Part shown: piece after piece, positions 25,652 through 33,908 of the stretch
Numbering within the stretch: the first letter of the stretch is position 1
Layout: the number at the start of each line of letters is the position of its first letter
Assembly: GCA_030427205.1 (NCBI GenBank)
Contig: JAUHXC010000019.1
Span: forward strand, 62,001 to 126,000
DNA from: a bacterium
GTDB taxonomy: Bacteria; Myxococcota_A; Bradymonadia; UBA7976; UBA1532
Reading direction: 5' to 3'
Length of the DNA stretch: 64,000 bases
Program-made: the position numbers and the translations under genes
Notes under the pieces: generated by a model
Seen by the model: the letters and a program-made list of their open reading frames with translations, nothing else
What the model was told of the DNA's origin: nothing
Database searches by the model: none

Positions 25652-27874
25652 GTGGCCTATAAAGCCTGCTTCGCCTGCGAGCTGCTGTTCGAGGTCGACC
25701 TCGGCCTCGGCGAGTCGACCCGCTGCCCCCAGTGCGCCGGTGTACTCAGCGATTACGATCCATCGGCCGAAGAGCTCGACGGGCGGGCCGACGATGTGGC
25801 CCCCGCGCCGACTCAGGCCAACCAGGCGATCGTGCGCACCATGTCGTACAAGGGGCTCGCCGATGCGGTGAAGGCCCAGATTGGCCAGCAAGGCGGTCAA
25901 CCGGCACGCCCCGTCGCGCGCCCGCAGCCGAGAGCCCGTGCGCCGATGCCCCGCGGGCGGGCGTCGGGCTCCAACAGCGGCGCCCGGATACCGAGCCGGG
26001 TCCAGGCGCCGGCCCGCGGTCGCGGCGGGCTGATCCCCCCGCGGGCATCGGCCCCTCCGCGCTCGGCACCCAACCGCCCGCCCACAGAGGAGATGCGCTC
26101 GTTGTCGGGTGATCTCGGCGGCGAGCGCGAGCGACCGGGCACCGCGCCCATCGCCTCGTTGAACATGTCGGCGGCCGAGCTCGCGGAGGACACACCGATC
26201 CCGGCGGCCGCGCCGGTGGCTGCACCCGTGCCCGCAGGGCCTGCGCCGGTGCCCGCAAGACCTGCGCCGGTGCCCGCCCGACCGGCGCCGGTGCCTGCAC
26301 GACCAGCGCCGGTGCCCGCACGACCCGCACCGATCGTCCCGCAGGCGGTCGCGGCCGCCGATGCGCCGCGGGGGACCAAAGTGCTCGACTCGGTGGTGCC
26401 CGACGCCGACGCCACCGCCCTCGACGCGGCCGGCGCGGCGGTGCTGAACCGGGAGGACGACTCGCTCATCGAAGACATCTCGATGCAGTCGATGCATGAA
26501 GACCCGTCGATGCTCGAGGACATCTCGCTGCAGTCCATCGCCGACGCGCCCGGCGACTACGACCTGCCGGCCACCGTCGCGCTCGAGCAGGACCCCAACC
26601 GCCCGCTGCCGCCGATGCCCACCGCGAAGCCGGCGACCCCGGTCGCGCCCAAGCCGGTGTCTCCGTTCGGCGCCGCGCCTCAGGCGGCCCCGGTGCGCCC
26701 TGCGATGCCGCAGCCGGTCGCCGCAGCCGTGCCCCAGCCGGCCGTGCCCCAGCCGGCCGTAGCCCAGCCAGCCATGGCGCAGCCAGCCATGCCGCAGCCG
26801 GTCATGCCACGGCCGGCGCAGCCGATCGCGCCCCAACCCGTGACGCCACAGGGTCCGCCCTCGCCGTTTGCCGGCGCCCCGGCGGTGGGCCCGGCCGCGG
26901 TGCCCATCGGCGCACCGGCGGACGACGAGCCCTCGACCGGGGCCAGCGCGTTCGCGCCGGTCGACTTCGATCACGCCGCCGCGCGCAAGAAGAGTTCGAA
27001 GCTGCCGCTGATCATCGCGCTGGTCGTGCTCGTCCTCGGCGGGGCCGGCGCCGCGGTGTGGTTCCTGGTGCTCGCCGAGCCCGAACCGGCGCCCGAACCC
27101 GAGGTGACCGCCGCGCCGGTCGAGCTGACCTGGGGTGAGAAGCTCGAGGCCCAGATCAAAGCCGGCGAGGCGCCGCTGCCGGCGGTCGACGCCGCCGGGC
27201 CCCTCGAAGAGACCACCTGGATCGCCGGTGGCCCCGAGGGCATGTCGACCAGCGACGGCCTCGTGACCGGCATGGCGACCAGCGTCATCCGGGCCGGCGC
27301 GGTGCAGAGCGACGAGACGGCCGACTTCGTGCCGGTGGTTCAGCAGAAGCTCGCCGAAGCCAGCCCGGCCGCCGACAAGCGGCTGCTGCTCGGCTTCCCC
27401 GCCGAGATGAGCGCCGACGACTTCATGCGCATGGCCGAATCCGGTCGCCGGGCGGGGCACGAGGGATTTGCCATGGTCGTCGAGCAGGGGGCCGGCTCGG
27501 GCACGCTGGGTCAGCTGTCGTTCGTGCTCGCCCCCAAGGGCACGCCGCTGCCCGAGACCGGCATCGTCAAGGTGCGCATCGGTACCTTGGGGCTGCACAT
27601 GACCGCCCGCGACGGGCAGGACGCCCGCTTGCCCGAAGGCCAGGCCGAAGGTGAGCCGATGCCCGAACCGCGGGTGCCGATGAAGGGCGGCGCGCTCGAC
27701 TTCGACGGCTTCTCGGCCCGCCTCGTCGCGCTCAAGACCGCTCAGCCCGCGGTCGACCGGGTCGTGATCTACCCCGCGCCGAGCACGAAGGTCGCCGATC
27801 TGGCCCGGCTGATGAGCCGGATCTACCAGGGCAGCGACGGCAAGAAGTTCGCCGAGACCGCGCTGGTGCCATGA
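25652..27874 (+). CDS. Zinc-ribbon / Pro-Ala linker / TM protein, 740 aa
   Basis: GTG 25652 has a good AAGGAG site. The N-terminus is a zinc ribbon, Cys 6/9 and 25/28 (CFAC..CPQC). A long disordered section rich in Pro, Ala and Arg follows, including five APVPARP heptads and later PQPAVPQP runs. It also contains an unusual acidic repeat (EDDSLIEDISMQSMHEDPSMLEDISLQSI). One TM helix (about 450-472, LPLIIALVVLVLGGAGAAVWFLVLA) separates it from an extracytoplasmic C-terminal domain of about 240 residues (ADKRLLLGFPAEMSADDFMRMAESGRRAGHEGFAMVVEQG). The architecture is like soluble-to-membrane adaptor proteins with a zinc ribbon in Myxococcota. No function can be assigned. It overlaps the next gene by 4 bases (ATGA), so they are translationally coupled. 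Confidence 0.75.
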   Translation: MAYKACFACELLFEVDLGLGESTRCPQCAGVLSDYDPSAEELDGRADDVAPAPTQANQAIVRTMSYKGLADAVKAQIGQQGGQPARPVARPQPRARAPMPRGRASGSNSGARIPSRVQAPARGRGGLIPPRASAPPRSAPNRPPTEEMRSLSGDLGGERERPGTAPIASLNMSAAELAEDTPIPAAAPVAAPVPAGPAPVPARPAPVPARPAPVPARPAPVPARPAPIVPQAVAAADAPRGTKVLDSVVPDADATALDAAGAAVLNREDDSLIEDISMQSMHEDPSMLEDISLQSIADAPGDYDLPATVALEQDPNRPLPPMPTAKPATPVAPKPVSPFGAAPQAAPVRPAMPQPVAAAVPQPAVPQPAVAQPAMAQPAMPQPVMPRPAQPIAPQPVTPQGPPSPFAGAPAVGPAAVPIGAPADDEPSTGASAFAPVDFDHAAARKKSSKLPLIIALVVLVLGGAGAAVWFLVLAEPEPAPEPEVTAAPVELTWGEKLEAQIKAGEAPLPAVDAAGPLEETTWIAGGPEGMSTSDGLVTGMATSVIRAGAVQSDETADFVPVVQQKLAEASPAADKRLLLGFPAEMSADDFMRMAESGRRAGHEGFAMVVEQGAGSGTLGQLSFVLAPKGTPLPETGIVKVRIGTLGLHMTARDGQDARLPEGQAEGEPMPEPRVPMKGGALDFDGFSARLVALKTAQPAVDRVVIYPAPSTKVADLARLMSRIYQGSDGKKFAETALVP
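26221..26334 (+). repeat. Heptad-coding 21-bp repeat (APVPARP) inside the zinc-ribbon protein gene
   Basis: About five imperfect copies of a 21-base unit encode Ala-Pro-Val-Pro-Ala-Arg-Pro. The third positions vary, which argues against very recent amplification. Confidence 0.85.
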
Positions 27875-28437
27875 GCCGCGGGGCCGCAGACGGCGGGCGG
27901 CCGGGCGTCGACTCGGTGCGCGCCGGCTATGTCGAGCACGGCGTGCGCGGCTACTACGCGCGCCACGGCGACGACTATCGCAACCCCCACGAAGACGCGA
28001 TCGGCGAGGCGATCGCGCTGGCCGACGGCCGGCGACCGCTGCCGGCGGGCCGGGTCCTCGACCTCGCCTGCGGCAGCGGAGAGGCCACGCTGGCCCTGGC
28101 CACGCTCGACGGCGAGCGGATATTCGTCGGCTGTGATCCCTACACGGGCGACGCCTGGCGTGCCCGGGTCCCCCACCCGCTGCTCGAGCTCGACTTCACC
28201 GCGATCGCGGCCGGCGCCCTGCAACCCCATGGCCCCTTCGACCTGATCGTGTGCAGCTTCGCGCTGCACCTCGCCGAGCGCTCGCGGCTGCCGGGGCTGT
28301 TGTGGGCTTTGAGCCGGGTCGGCGCGGAGCTGCTGGTGCTCAGCCCGCACAAGCGGCCGGCGATCGACGTCGGCTTCGAGCAGATCGACGCGTTCGTGCA
28401 TCGCCGGGTGCGCGTCCGGCGCTTCGTCGCCCGGTGA
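27871..28437 (+). CDS. SAM-dependent methyltransferase, small
   Basis: A 188-residue protein with a class I methyltransferase core: motif I VLDLACGSGEATLALATL, acidic strand 2 FVGCDPYTGDAW and the post-motif LIVCSFALHLAERSRLPGLLWALSRV. It is short for the family and has no target-recognition insert, so its substrate (small molecule or protein) is unknown. The ATG at 27871 overlaps the preceding stop, implying operon coupling with the zinc-ribbon protein. Confidence 0.78.
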   Translation: MSRGAADGGRPGVDSVRAGYVEHGVRGYYARHGDDYRNPHEDAIGEAIALADGRRPLPAGRVLDLACGSGEATLALATLDGERIFVGCDPYTGDAWRARVPHPLLELDFTAIAAGALQPHGPFDLIVCSFALHLAERSRLPGLLWALSRVGAELLVLSPHKRPAIDVGFEQIDAFVHRRVRVRRFVAR

Positions 28438-28457
28438 GCCCGCCGATACCCGGGCTC
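28436..28457. terminator. Convergent hairpin between methyltransferase and OM barrel genes
   Basis: GAGCCCG (28436-28442) and CGGGCTC (28451-28457) with an 8-base loop, overlapping the stop of the plus-strand gene and ending just before the stop of the minus-strand gene. Confidence 0.5.
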
Positions 28458-28459
28458 GA

Positions 28460-29326
28460 TCAGAGGTTGAGCACGTACTGCAGGCCGAGGGTGATGAAAG
28501 CCTGCCACTGCCACTCGCTGCGGTAGGCCTGCGTCTCGCAGTCGATGAGCCCGCGCGAGACCGTGCAGTTCTCGAGCTCTGTCCGGGCCTCGGCGGTATT
28601 GCCCAGGTCGGTATTGTAGGTGCCCTTGAACTGAATCGGGATGCGCAGCTCGTGCTCACCGGCCGGGATGATGACATCCAGCCCGAAGCCGAAGGCCCAG
28701 ACCCGATAGTCTCCGGCGACCGCGTCCCAGTCGTCGCGCACGTTGCCGCCGCTGAAGTCGAACGTGGCCTCGCCTTCGGGCACGAAGATCCACTCCGGGC
28801 CACCGAAGAGATAGGGCCGCACCGGCGCGACCGGGGCCGACAAACGCAGCAGCAGCGGGATGTGCCATGCGGTCTGACCCATCTCGAACTCGTAGCGGAC
28901 CCCGTCGTAGACGATGTTGCCCGCGCCGCCGTCGAAGCTGCGGATGATCTGGGTCTCGAGGGCGGCGATGCCCTGCCAGCCGAGCATCAGCCCGACCCCG
29001 CCGCCGTAGCCGACGCCGCCGAAGCCCGAATAGGGCAGCTTGACCAGCTGGCCGTCCACATCGACGGTCTTGTCGTTCTCCGCTGGCTCGTCGATGAAGC
29101 TGCCGTTGACGAAGCCGAAGGCCGAGAAGCCCACCTCGAGGCCGATCTTGTCGGCCTCCGCGGGCGGCGGCGGCGATTCGACCGGCCCGTCGAGCGTCGG
29201 CGCCGGCGGCGTCAGGTTCTGGGCGGTGGCGGGCAGCGCGAGGCCAATGGCGGCGAGGAGCACGGCCGAGCTGAGCGCTCTCGAGCCGAGCGCGGCGGCG
29301 AGCGGGCGGGCGGACGACTGCGACAT
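28460..29326 (-). CDS. Outer-membrane beta-barrel protein, 288 aa
   Basis: ATG 29326 (GGGGAG 6 bases upstream) gives a cleavable signal peptide ending ATAQ, a Pro-rich spacer and then alternating amphipathic strands with aromatic girdles (IGLEVGFSAFGFVNGSFID, VGLMLGWQGIAALETQIIRSFDGG, TAWHIPLLLRLSAPVAPVRPYLFGGPEW, GFGLDVIIPAGEHELRIPIQFKGTYN, WQAFITLGLQYVLNL). The length and pattern fit an 8-10 strand OmpA/OmpW-like barrel. A cargo or pore function cannot be read. It lies downstream of a Cys-rich lipoprotein gene on the same strand, 92 bases apart. Confidence 0.78.
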   Translation of the reverse strand: MSQSSARPLAAALGSRALSSAVLLAAIGLALPATAQNLTPPAPTLDGPVESPPPPAEADKIGLEVGFSAFGFVNGSFIDEPAENDKTVDVDGQLVKLPYSGFGGVGYGGGVGLMLGWQGIAALETQIIRSFDGGAGNIVYDGVRYEFEMGQTAWHIPLLLRLSAPVAPVRPYLFGGPEWIFVPEGEATFDFSGGNVRDDWDAVAGDYRVWAFGFGLDVIIPAGEHELRIPIQFKGTYNTDLGNTAEARTELENCTVSRGLIDCETQAYRSEWQWQAFITLGLQYVLNL

Positions 29327-29418
29327 GATACTCCCCAGCATCGAGACCCGATCGGTGTACTGCGAAAACGGGCCTGCGGGCAACGGGCCCTGCGTGATGG
29401 TGACCCGCCGTCCCGCGA

Positions 29419-30312
29419 TCAGAACGGGGTGCAGCGGCAGACGAAGGTCTCCCAGTCGCGGCCGCAGCCCTGGTCGCGCTCGTCCCGCACGCAGACCCCG
29501 GCGTCGTTCCAGGCCTGCGCGCAGCGCCAGTCGCTGGCCAGGCAGAAGGTATTGCAGTCGGTCTCCCGGCCTTCGGCGACGAAGAACTCGCAATACGGCT
29601 CGCCGCCGACATCGGTGCCGCTGTCGCAGAGCTGGGAGTTGCGCTGCAGCGGGAAGCTGGCGCAATCATCGGAGACGGTGCACTCGCCGACGACGTCGCA
29701 CAGGCCGGTGCCGTTGCAGGGCGCGCCCGGCTGAGCCTGTTCGACGCTCGGTGGCACCGCGCCCTCGCAGCCGCTCATCGAAATGCACGGCCCCGGGGTG
29801 AAGCGCTCGACCTCCTCGCGGGCGGGCTCACCGCAGAAGGTCAGCGGATCGTCGTGACACTGGCCGAGCGCCCGGCAGTTGCCCGGCTGCGGCATGCGCC
29901 GGGTGACGTAGCACACCTCCTCTTCGCCCTCGACGACGCGCTCGTAGACCTCGTCGCCACCGCAATCGATCGGCGGGCAGTTGGCGTCGTTATCGGGCAT
30001 CTCGGGCACGCCCTGCAGATTGCACAGCGCGCAGGGCCCGATGCGCGTGCCCGGATCGCAGTCGTCGGGAATGACCACGCCCATGTCCGCCGGTCGGCCC
30101 ATATCGAGGCGCGGCGCGGGCTCCGGATCGGGATTGCGCATGGCCATGTCCTGCGGCGGAGGCAGGGGGGGACCGTCGCACGGGGGGAACGTGCAGCCGA
30201 ACAGCGCGTCGCTCGACGTGGTGCCGCCATCGACGATGTCTTCGGCGCCGGCGCACCCGACGACGGCGACGAGCGCCATACACCACAGCCAACGGATCCA
30301 TGACCTACGCAT
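29419..30312 (-). CDS. Cys-rich secreted lipoprotein, 297 aa
   Basis: ATG 30312 gives a signal peptide (WLWCMALVAVVGC, lipobox Cys 20) and a Pro-rich spacer. The mature part has about 20 cysteines in small units (CDPGTRIGPCALCNLQG, CPPIDCGGDEVYE, CDVVGECTVSDDCASF, CNTFCLASDWRCAQAWNDAGVC), suggesting a disulfide-rich extracellular protein. It has no GE repeat. No enzyme motif is recognised. The gene is divergent from the M23 peptidase gene, so both may be controlled from 30313-30463. Confidence 0.75.
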   Translation of the reverse strand: MRRSWIRWLWCMALVAVVGCAGAEDIVDGGTTSSDALFGCTFPPCDGPPLPPPQDMAMRNPDPEPAPRLDMGRPADMGVVIPDDCDPGTRIGPCALCNLQGVPEMPDNDANCPPIDCGGDEVYERVVEGEEEVCYVTRRMPQPGNCRALGQCHDDPLTFCGEPAREEVERFTPGPCISMSGCEGAVPPSVEQAQPGAPCNGTGLCDVVGECTVSDDCASFPLQRNSQLCDSGTDVGGEPYCEFFVAEGRETDCNTFCLASDWRCAQAWNDAGVCVRDERDQGCGRDWETFVCRCTPF

Positions 30313-30463
30313 AGGGGGACGATACCAGAAGCCCAGCGGCCGATCCCGCGGCGGAATCGATGCACCGACGGCGGCGCACGATACCCCTTGCGATGTGCGA
30401 CAATGTGCGTGTATTGACTTCAATGTATGCCATGACCGCAGATCATCGCCCCAAGGAGGCCCC
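30313..30463. promoter_or_regulatory. AT-richer divergent intergenic region
   Basis: Between the lipoprotein (minus) and the M23 peptidase (plus), 30390-30432 is relatively AT-rich and holds three similar blocks, GATGTGCG, AATGTGCG and AATGTATG, plus TTGACT (30415-30420), a good -35 element on the plus strand, but no clear -10 at standard spacing. Probably contains promoters for both genes. The site ACAATGTG resembles the CACAATG elements at 52742-52898. Confidence 0.4.
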
Positions 30464-31555
30464 ATGAGCGATACCCGACTCGACCTGCCGCCCGTCGCCG
30501 CCGCCCCGGCCGGGCTGCCCAAGCCGCACCTGGCGGTCTACGTGCTGCTGGGGGTCTCGCTGGTGCTCAACATCGTGCTCATCAGCCGCGGGGGCGGCGT
30601 CGAGGCGCCCGAGCCGACGGCGACGCTCGCCGCCGAGGTGCCCGCCGCGACGCCGGCCGCCCCGCCGTCGGCCACGCCCGCGGCGCCGAGCGGCCCGGCC
30701 GAGGCGGCCTTCGCGGCTCAGGCCGCCGCCGAGCCCGCCGCGGACGCCGCGCCGGCCGCCGCCGCGCCCGGTGAGTGGATCACCACCCGCCACGGGGTGA
30801 AGCACTCCATCGCCCGGACCTTCCAGATCGCGCTCGGTGAGGACGGCCCGGCGGTCGCCGCCGAGTTCGCCCGGCTGTTCGTCTGGGACATGAACATGAA
30901 GCGTGACCTGCTGCGCGGTGACGCGGTCGCGGCGGTGTGGCGCAAGACCGGCGAGGGCGACGCCGCCGAGTACGAGATCGCCGCCGCGCGGCTGAAGTCG
31001 GGCAAGAAGGGCGATCTGCGGGCCTACGCCTACACCGCGCCCGGCGACCGTCACCCGAGCTTCTGGCGGGCCGACGGCCGCGAGGTGCCGGCCCGGCTGC
31101 ACAACGCGCCGATCGACACCTACGAGCAGATCACCGCGCTGCTCAAGGATCGGCCGTCCCACGCCGGCATGGACTTCAAGGTCGCCGTCGGCACGCCGCT
31201 CAAGGCGCCGAAGAGCGGCAAGGTGCTGCGCACCAACTGGAACTGGCGCTACAACGGCAACAGCATCGAGATGCGCTTCGACGATGGCGTCGTCGCCAAG
31301 TTCCTGCACCTGAGCGACACCGGCGTCAAGCCGGGCCAGCGGGTCGCGGCCGGCGAGGTGATCGGCAAGACCGGCAATACCGGCCGCAGCACGGCGCCGC
31401 ATCTGCACTATCAGCTCGAGCGCGGCGCGAAGGTCATCGATCCGCTCGACTACCACGAGACGATGCACCGCACTCTGCCCGCGTCGGTGCTGCCGGCCTT
31501 CCAGGCCGAGGTCACCCGACTCGATCGTCTGCTCGAGGCCCGCGACGACGGCTGA
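30464..31555 (+). CDS. Membrane-anchored M23 (LytM-type) zinc endopeptidase
   Basis: A 363-residue protein with a short cytoplasmic tail, one N-terminal TM anchor (LAVYVLLGVSLVLNIVLIS, about 23-41), an Ala/Pro-rich linker and a C-terminal LytM domain. Zinc ligands are visible: His 233 and Asp 237 in HAGMDF, and His 313/His 315 in HLHYQ, with the typical PKSGKVLR and GVKPGQRVAAGEVIGKTGNTGRSTAPHLH. By family it cleaves peptidoglycan cross-bridges or stem peptides in the periplasm. All catalytic residues are present, so activity is expected. The ATG follows AAGGAGG at ideal spacing. Confidence 0.92.
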   Translation: MSDTRLDLPPVAAAPAGLPKPHLAVYVLLGVSLVLNIVLISRGGGVEAPEPTATLAAEVPAATPAAPPSATPAAPSGPAEAAFAAQAAAEPAADAAPAAAAPGEWITTRHGVKHSIARTFQIALGEDGPAVAAEFARLFVWDMNMKRDLLRGDAVAAVWRKTGEGDAAEYEIAAARLKSGKKGDLRAYAYTAPGDRHPSFWRADGREVPARLHNAPIDTYEQITALLKDRPSHAGMDFKVAVGTPLKAPKSGKVLRTNWNWRYNGNSIEMRFDDGVVAKFLHLSDTGVKPGQRVAAGEVIGKTGNTGRSTAPHLHYQLERGAKVIDPLDYHETMHRTLPASVLPAFQAEVTRLDRLLEARDDG

Positions 31556-31577
31556 GCGCCGCCCCCTGCCCTGCCCC

Positions 31578-31591
31578 CGCCCGTCCGGGCG
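31578..31591. terminator. Convergent GC hairpin
   Basis: CGCCCG (31578-31583) and CGGGCG (31586-31591) between the stops of the M23 peptidase and the tail-anchored kinase, with a very tight loop. Confidence 0.35.
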
Positions 31592-31603
31592 AGGCCGCTC
31601 GAC

Positions 31604-33097
31604 TCACTTCAAGAGCGCCCACATCGCGATCATGCCGATCACGACCCCGAGCACGAGGCTGAGGACCGAACTCCCGCCGCCTTGCGCCGGGGCCGACGCA
31701 GGCACCGCTACCGGCCCGGTCGGCGCCGGGCGCTCGTCACCGAAACCCCACTCGTCGCCTTCCGGCTGCCCGTCCCCCGGCTGCGACTCCGGGTCGGCCG
31801 ACGCGGCCTCCGCCGACGAATCGTCGGGCGGCTCGCTCGCGGGGGTCGCAGCGGACGCCGGCGCATCGCTCGGTGGCGGCACGGGCGGCTGACTGACGCG
31901 GACCGTGCGCGCAGCGTCGGCCTCGCTCGGCGCGTCGGGTTCGGGATCGACGTCGACCGACGTGCGGGCACGGGGCGGCTGGGAGTGCGCGCCCACCGAC
32001 GAGATGACGTCGTCGTCGTCCTCGTCGTCGAACGGCGCGTCGCTGGGCACCGGCGCGGCCTTCTCCGGCGGCGACGACGTGATCATGGAAGCCGGCGACA
32101 TATAGGCCGCCGTGCCCGCCGGGGTGGCCACCTCCTCGACCTCCGCCTCTTCGGGCGGCGGCGTCGAGGGCTGACGGGCCGGCGCCGCCGGCGCGCGATC
32201 GGCGTCCCGGTCGTAGCCGGACGACAGCTCGGGCGAGAGCTCGCGGCGCAGCGCGTAGAGCGGGTCGATGAGCTCGCCGGCCGCCGGTGGCCGATCGTCG
32301 GGCCGCTTGCGGATCATGCTCATGATCAGCTCGGCGAGCCCCGGATGAACCCCCGGCTTGGCCTCGCTCAGCGGCGTGGGGTTGCCCCGCAGGTGCGCCT
32401 CGAGCACATCCATCGGCGGGCTGTTGTGGGTGATACCGTCGAAGGGCAGGCGGCCCGACAAGAGCTCGTAGGCGACGCAGCCGAGCGAGTAGAGGTCGGT
32501 GCGGGCATCGAGCTGCACCCCGTCCTTCATCTGCTCGGGCGCGATGTAGCCCATGGTGCCGAGCACCCCGACGGTGCCGTTGCCCGGCCCGCCGATCGCC
32601 CGGGCGATGCCGAAGTCGATCACCTTGACGAACGACGGCAGCCCGGCGTGATGCAGCAACATGATGTTGTTGGGCTTGATGTCGCGGTGCACCACGCCCC
32701 GGCTGTGGGCTTCGGCGAGGCTGCACGCGGTCTGCAGCAGCACGTGGGCGACGAACGGGTCGCTCTGGCCTTCGCGGCGCAGATAGCGGGTCAGGTCGGT
32801 GCCGGGCAGGTACTCCATGACGAGGAAGAACAGGTCGTCATCCGAGCCGAAGTCGAGGATGCGCACGGTGTTGGGGTGCGACAGCGAAGCGGTGGTCGTC
32901 GCCTCGTAGCGGAACCGCTTGACCGTGGCCGCGTCGTGGTCCCAGGCGTCCATGATCTTGATCGCGACCCGACCGCCGGTGCTCAGCTGCACCCCCCGGT
33001 AGACGCGGCCCATGCCGCCGTCGCCGATCACCTTCACCAACTCGTACCGGTTGGCGAGCACCTTGCCGGCGAGCTGGCTGATCTTGCGCTCCGTCAC
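31604..33097 (-). CDS. Tail-anchored Ser/Thr protein kinase
   Basis: A 497-residue Hanks-type kinase. The kinase domain (18-280) has IGDGGMGRVYRG, Lys 47 (VAIKIM), HRDIKPNN (137-144), DFG (161-163) and GTMGYIAPEQ. A long acidic, Pro/Ser/Asp-rich linker follows (about 290-470, with many Asp/Glu and PP pairs) and the chain ends in a single hydrophobic helix (SSVLSLVLGVVIGMIAMWALLK) with only one residue after it. This places the kinase on the cytoplasmic face as a tail-anchored protein without any external sensor domain. An 18-bp palindrome lies upstream at 33183-33200. Confidence 0.92.
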   Translation of the reverse strand: MTERKISQLAGKVLANRYELVKVIGDGGMGRVYRGVQLSTGGRVAIKIMDAWDHDAATVKRFRYEATTTASLSHPNTVRILDFGSDDDLFFLVMEYLPGTDLTRYLRREGQSDPFVAHVLLQTACSLAEAHSRGVVHRDIKPNNIMLLHHAGLPSFVKVIDFGIARAIGGPGNGTVGVLGTMGYIAPEQMKDGVQLDARTDLYSLGCVAYELLSGRLPFDGITHNSPPMDVLEAHLRGNPTPLSEAKPGVHPGLAELIMSMIRKRPDDRPPAAGELIDPLYALRRELSPELSSGYDRDADRAPAAPARQPSTPPPEEAEVEEVATPAGTAAYMSPASMITSSPPEKAAPVPSDAPFDDEDDDDVISSVGAHSQPPRARTSVDVDPEPDAPSEADAARTVRVSQPPVPPPSDAPASAATPASEPPDDSSAEAASADPESQPGDGQPEGDEWGFGDERPAPTGPVAVPASAPAQGGGSSVLSLVLGVVIGMIAMWALLK

Positions 33098-33182
33098 CGA
33101 GTCTCCCCCGCAGAGCCATCTGCGCGCGTGGTCGTCGGGACGCGTCCGAGCGCCCCGAACGTGTCCTCGGCACCAGGGTACA

Positions 33183-33200
33183 CCACAGACCGGTTTGTGG
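33183..33200. promoter_or_regulatory. 18-bp near-perfect palindrome upstream of the tail-anchored kinase
   Basis: CCACAGACCGGTTTGTGG reads almost the same on both strands, with one mismatched symmetric pair. It lies 86 bases before the kinase start, within a 150-base gap, and has the symmetry of an operator for a dimeric regulator. It can also form a hairpin. Confidence 0.45.
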
Positions 33201-33247
33201 GGAGAAAGCGCGGCCAGATCAAGCTTTCACCTGCGATTCGGGCGATT

Positions 33248-33814
33248 TCAGGGCGCGGAGCCGTCGCCGCCGGGGGTGCCCGCGGCGGCCGAGGACGGCG
33301 TCTCCCGGGCCCGGCGGGCCGCCTGCCGACGGGCGTCGCGCAGCCCGCGGGCGGTGCCCAGATAAGGCTTGCGGGTGCCCATGACGTGATCGAACCAGGG
33401 CCGGGTCACGCACCAGTTGGCGTTCTGGTCGGGGCCCATGTGGTGATCGTAGTGCCACGGCAGGTGATCCCGGGCGAAGTCGGGATCGAGATGGGCCCGC
33501 TTGTGGACCCGATGGTAGCGCGCCGCCGAGTACCACAACGTCGCCGTGAAAAAGGGCGCGATGGGAAACAGCGGGGCCAGAGCCAGGGACGCGCCGGTCA
33601 GGGCGATGGCCTCTCTGCGTTGCCCGGTTGCGGCCCACCACGGACGCCGATAGTCGACGTCCAGGTGACCGTCCTTTCTCGAATTGCGATGATGGTCGTG
33701 CCAGTGAAAGGCCCAGAACGACGTCTTGTGCCGCCCACGGCCATGCAGGATGTGTTTGTGGATGGCCCATTCGGCCGCGTTCCCGACCGCCAGGCCGAGG
33801 GGGATGCCGATCAT
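33248..33814 (-). CDS. Fatty acid hydroxylase/sterol desaturase-like membrane protein
   Basis: A 188-residue protein with the His-box pattern of the fatty acid hydroxylase superfamily: HKHILHG, FHWHDHHR, YHRVHKRAH and HYDHHMGPDQNANW, matching the eight His ligands of a di-iron centre. Two or three hydrophobic segments (IPLGLAVGNAAEW, IALTGASLALAPLFPIAPFFTATLW) fit a compact membrane enzyme. By family it hydroxylates or desaturates lipids at the inner membrane using O2. ATG 33814 has GGGAGG 7 bases upstream. It is divergent from a TetR gene, a common repressor-target pair. Confidence 0.82.
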   Translation of the reverse strand: MIGIPLGLAVGNAAEWAIHKHILHGRGRHKTSFWAFHWHDHHRNSRKDGHLDVDYRRPWWAATGQRREAIALTGASLALAPLFPIAPFFTATLWYSAARYHRVHKRAHLDPDFARDHLPWHYDHHMGPDQNANWCVTRPWFDHVMGTRKPYLGTARGLRDARRQAARRARETPSSAAAGTPGGDGSAP

Positions 33815-33872
33815 GAACGCCTCCCGACTTTCGTGTGACTCGACGGTCGGCATTCGACACCAAAACTCGGGG

Positions 33873-33902
33873 TTGCGTCAAACCGAAACCTGACCGCATA
33901 TT
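33873..33902 (+). promoter_or_regulatory. Promoter of the TetR gene, apparently leaderless
   Basis: TTGCGT (33873-33878), 18-base spacer and CATATT (33897-33902). Transcription would begin at about 33909, which is the A of the ATG itself, and no Shine-Dalgarno precedes the ATG. The spacer contains direct and inverted GTCAAACC / ACCTGAC elements that could be an operator. Confidence 0.45.
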
Positions 33903-33908
33903 CCCGCC

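Noticed and set aside
24419..27598. Very long minus-strand open frame continuing past the rhomboid-like gene
   Set aside because: Beyond 25390 it is antisense to the 25652 gene and translates to His/Arg/Gly-rich low-complexity sequence; only the 24419-25390 part has a signal of membrane helices and a ribosome site.
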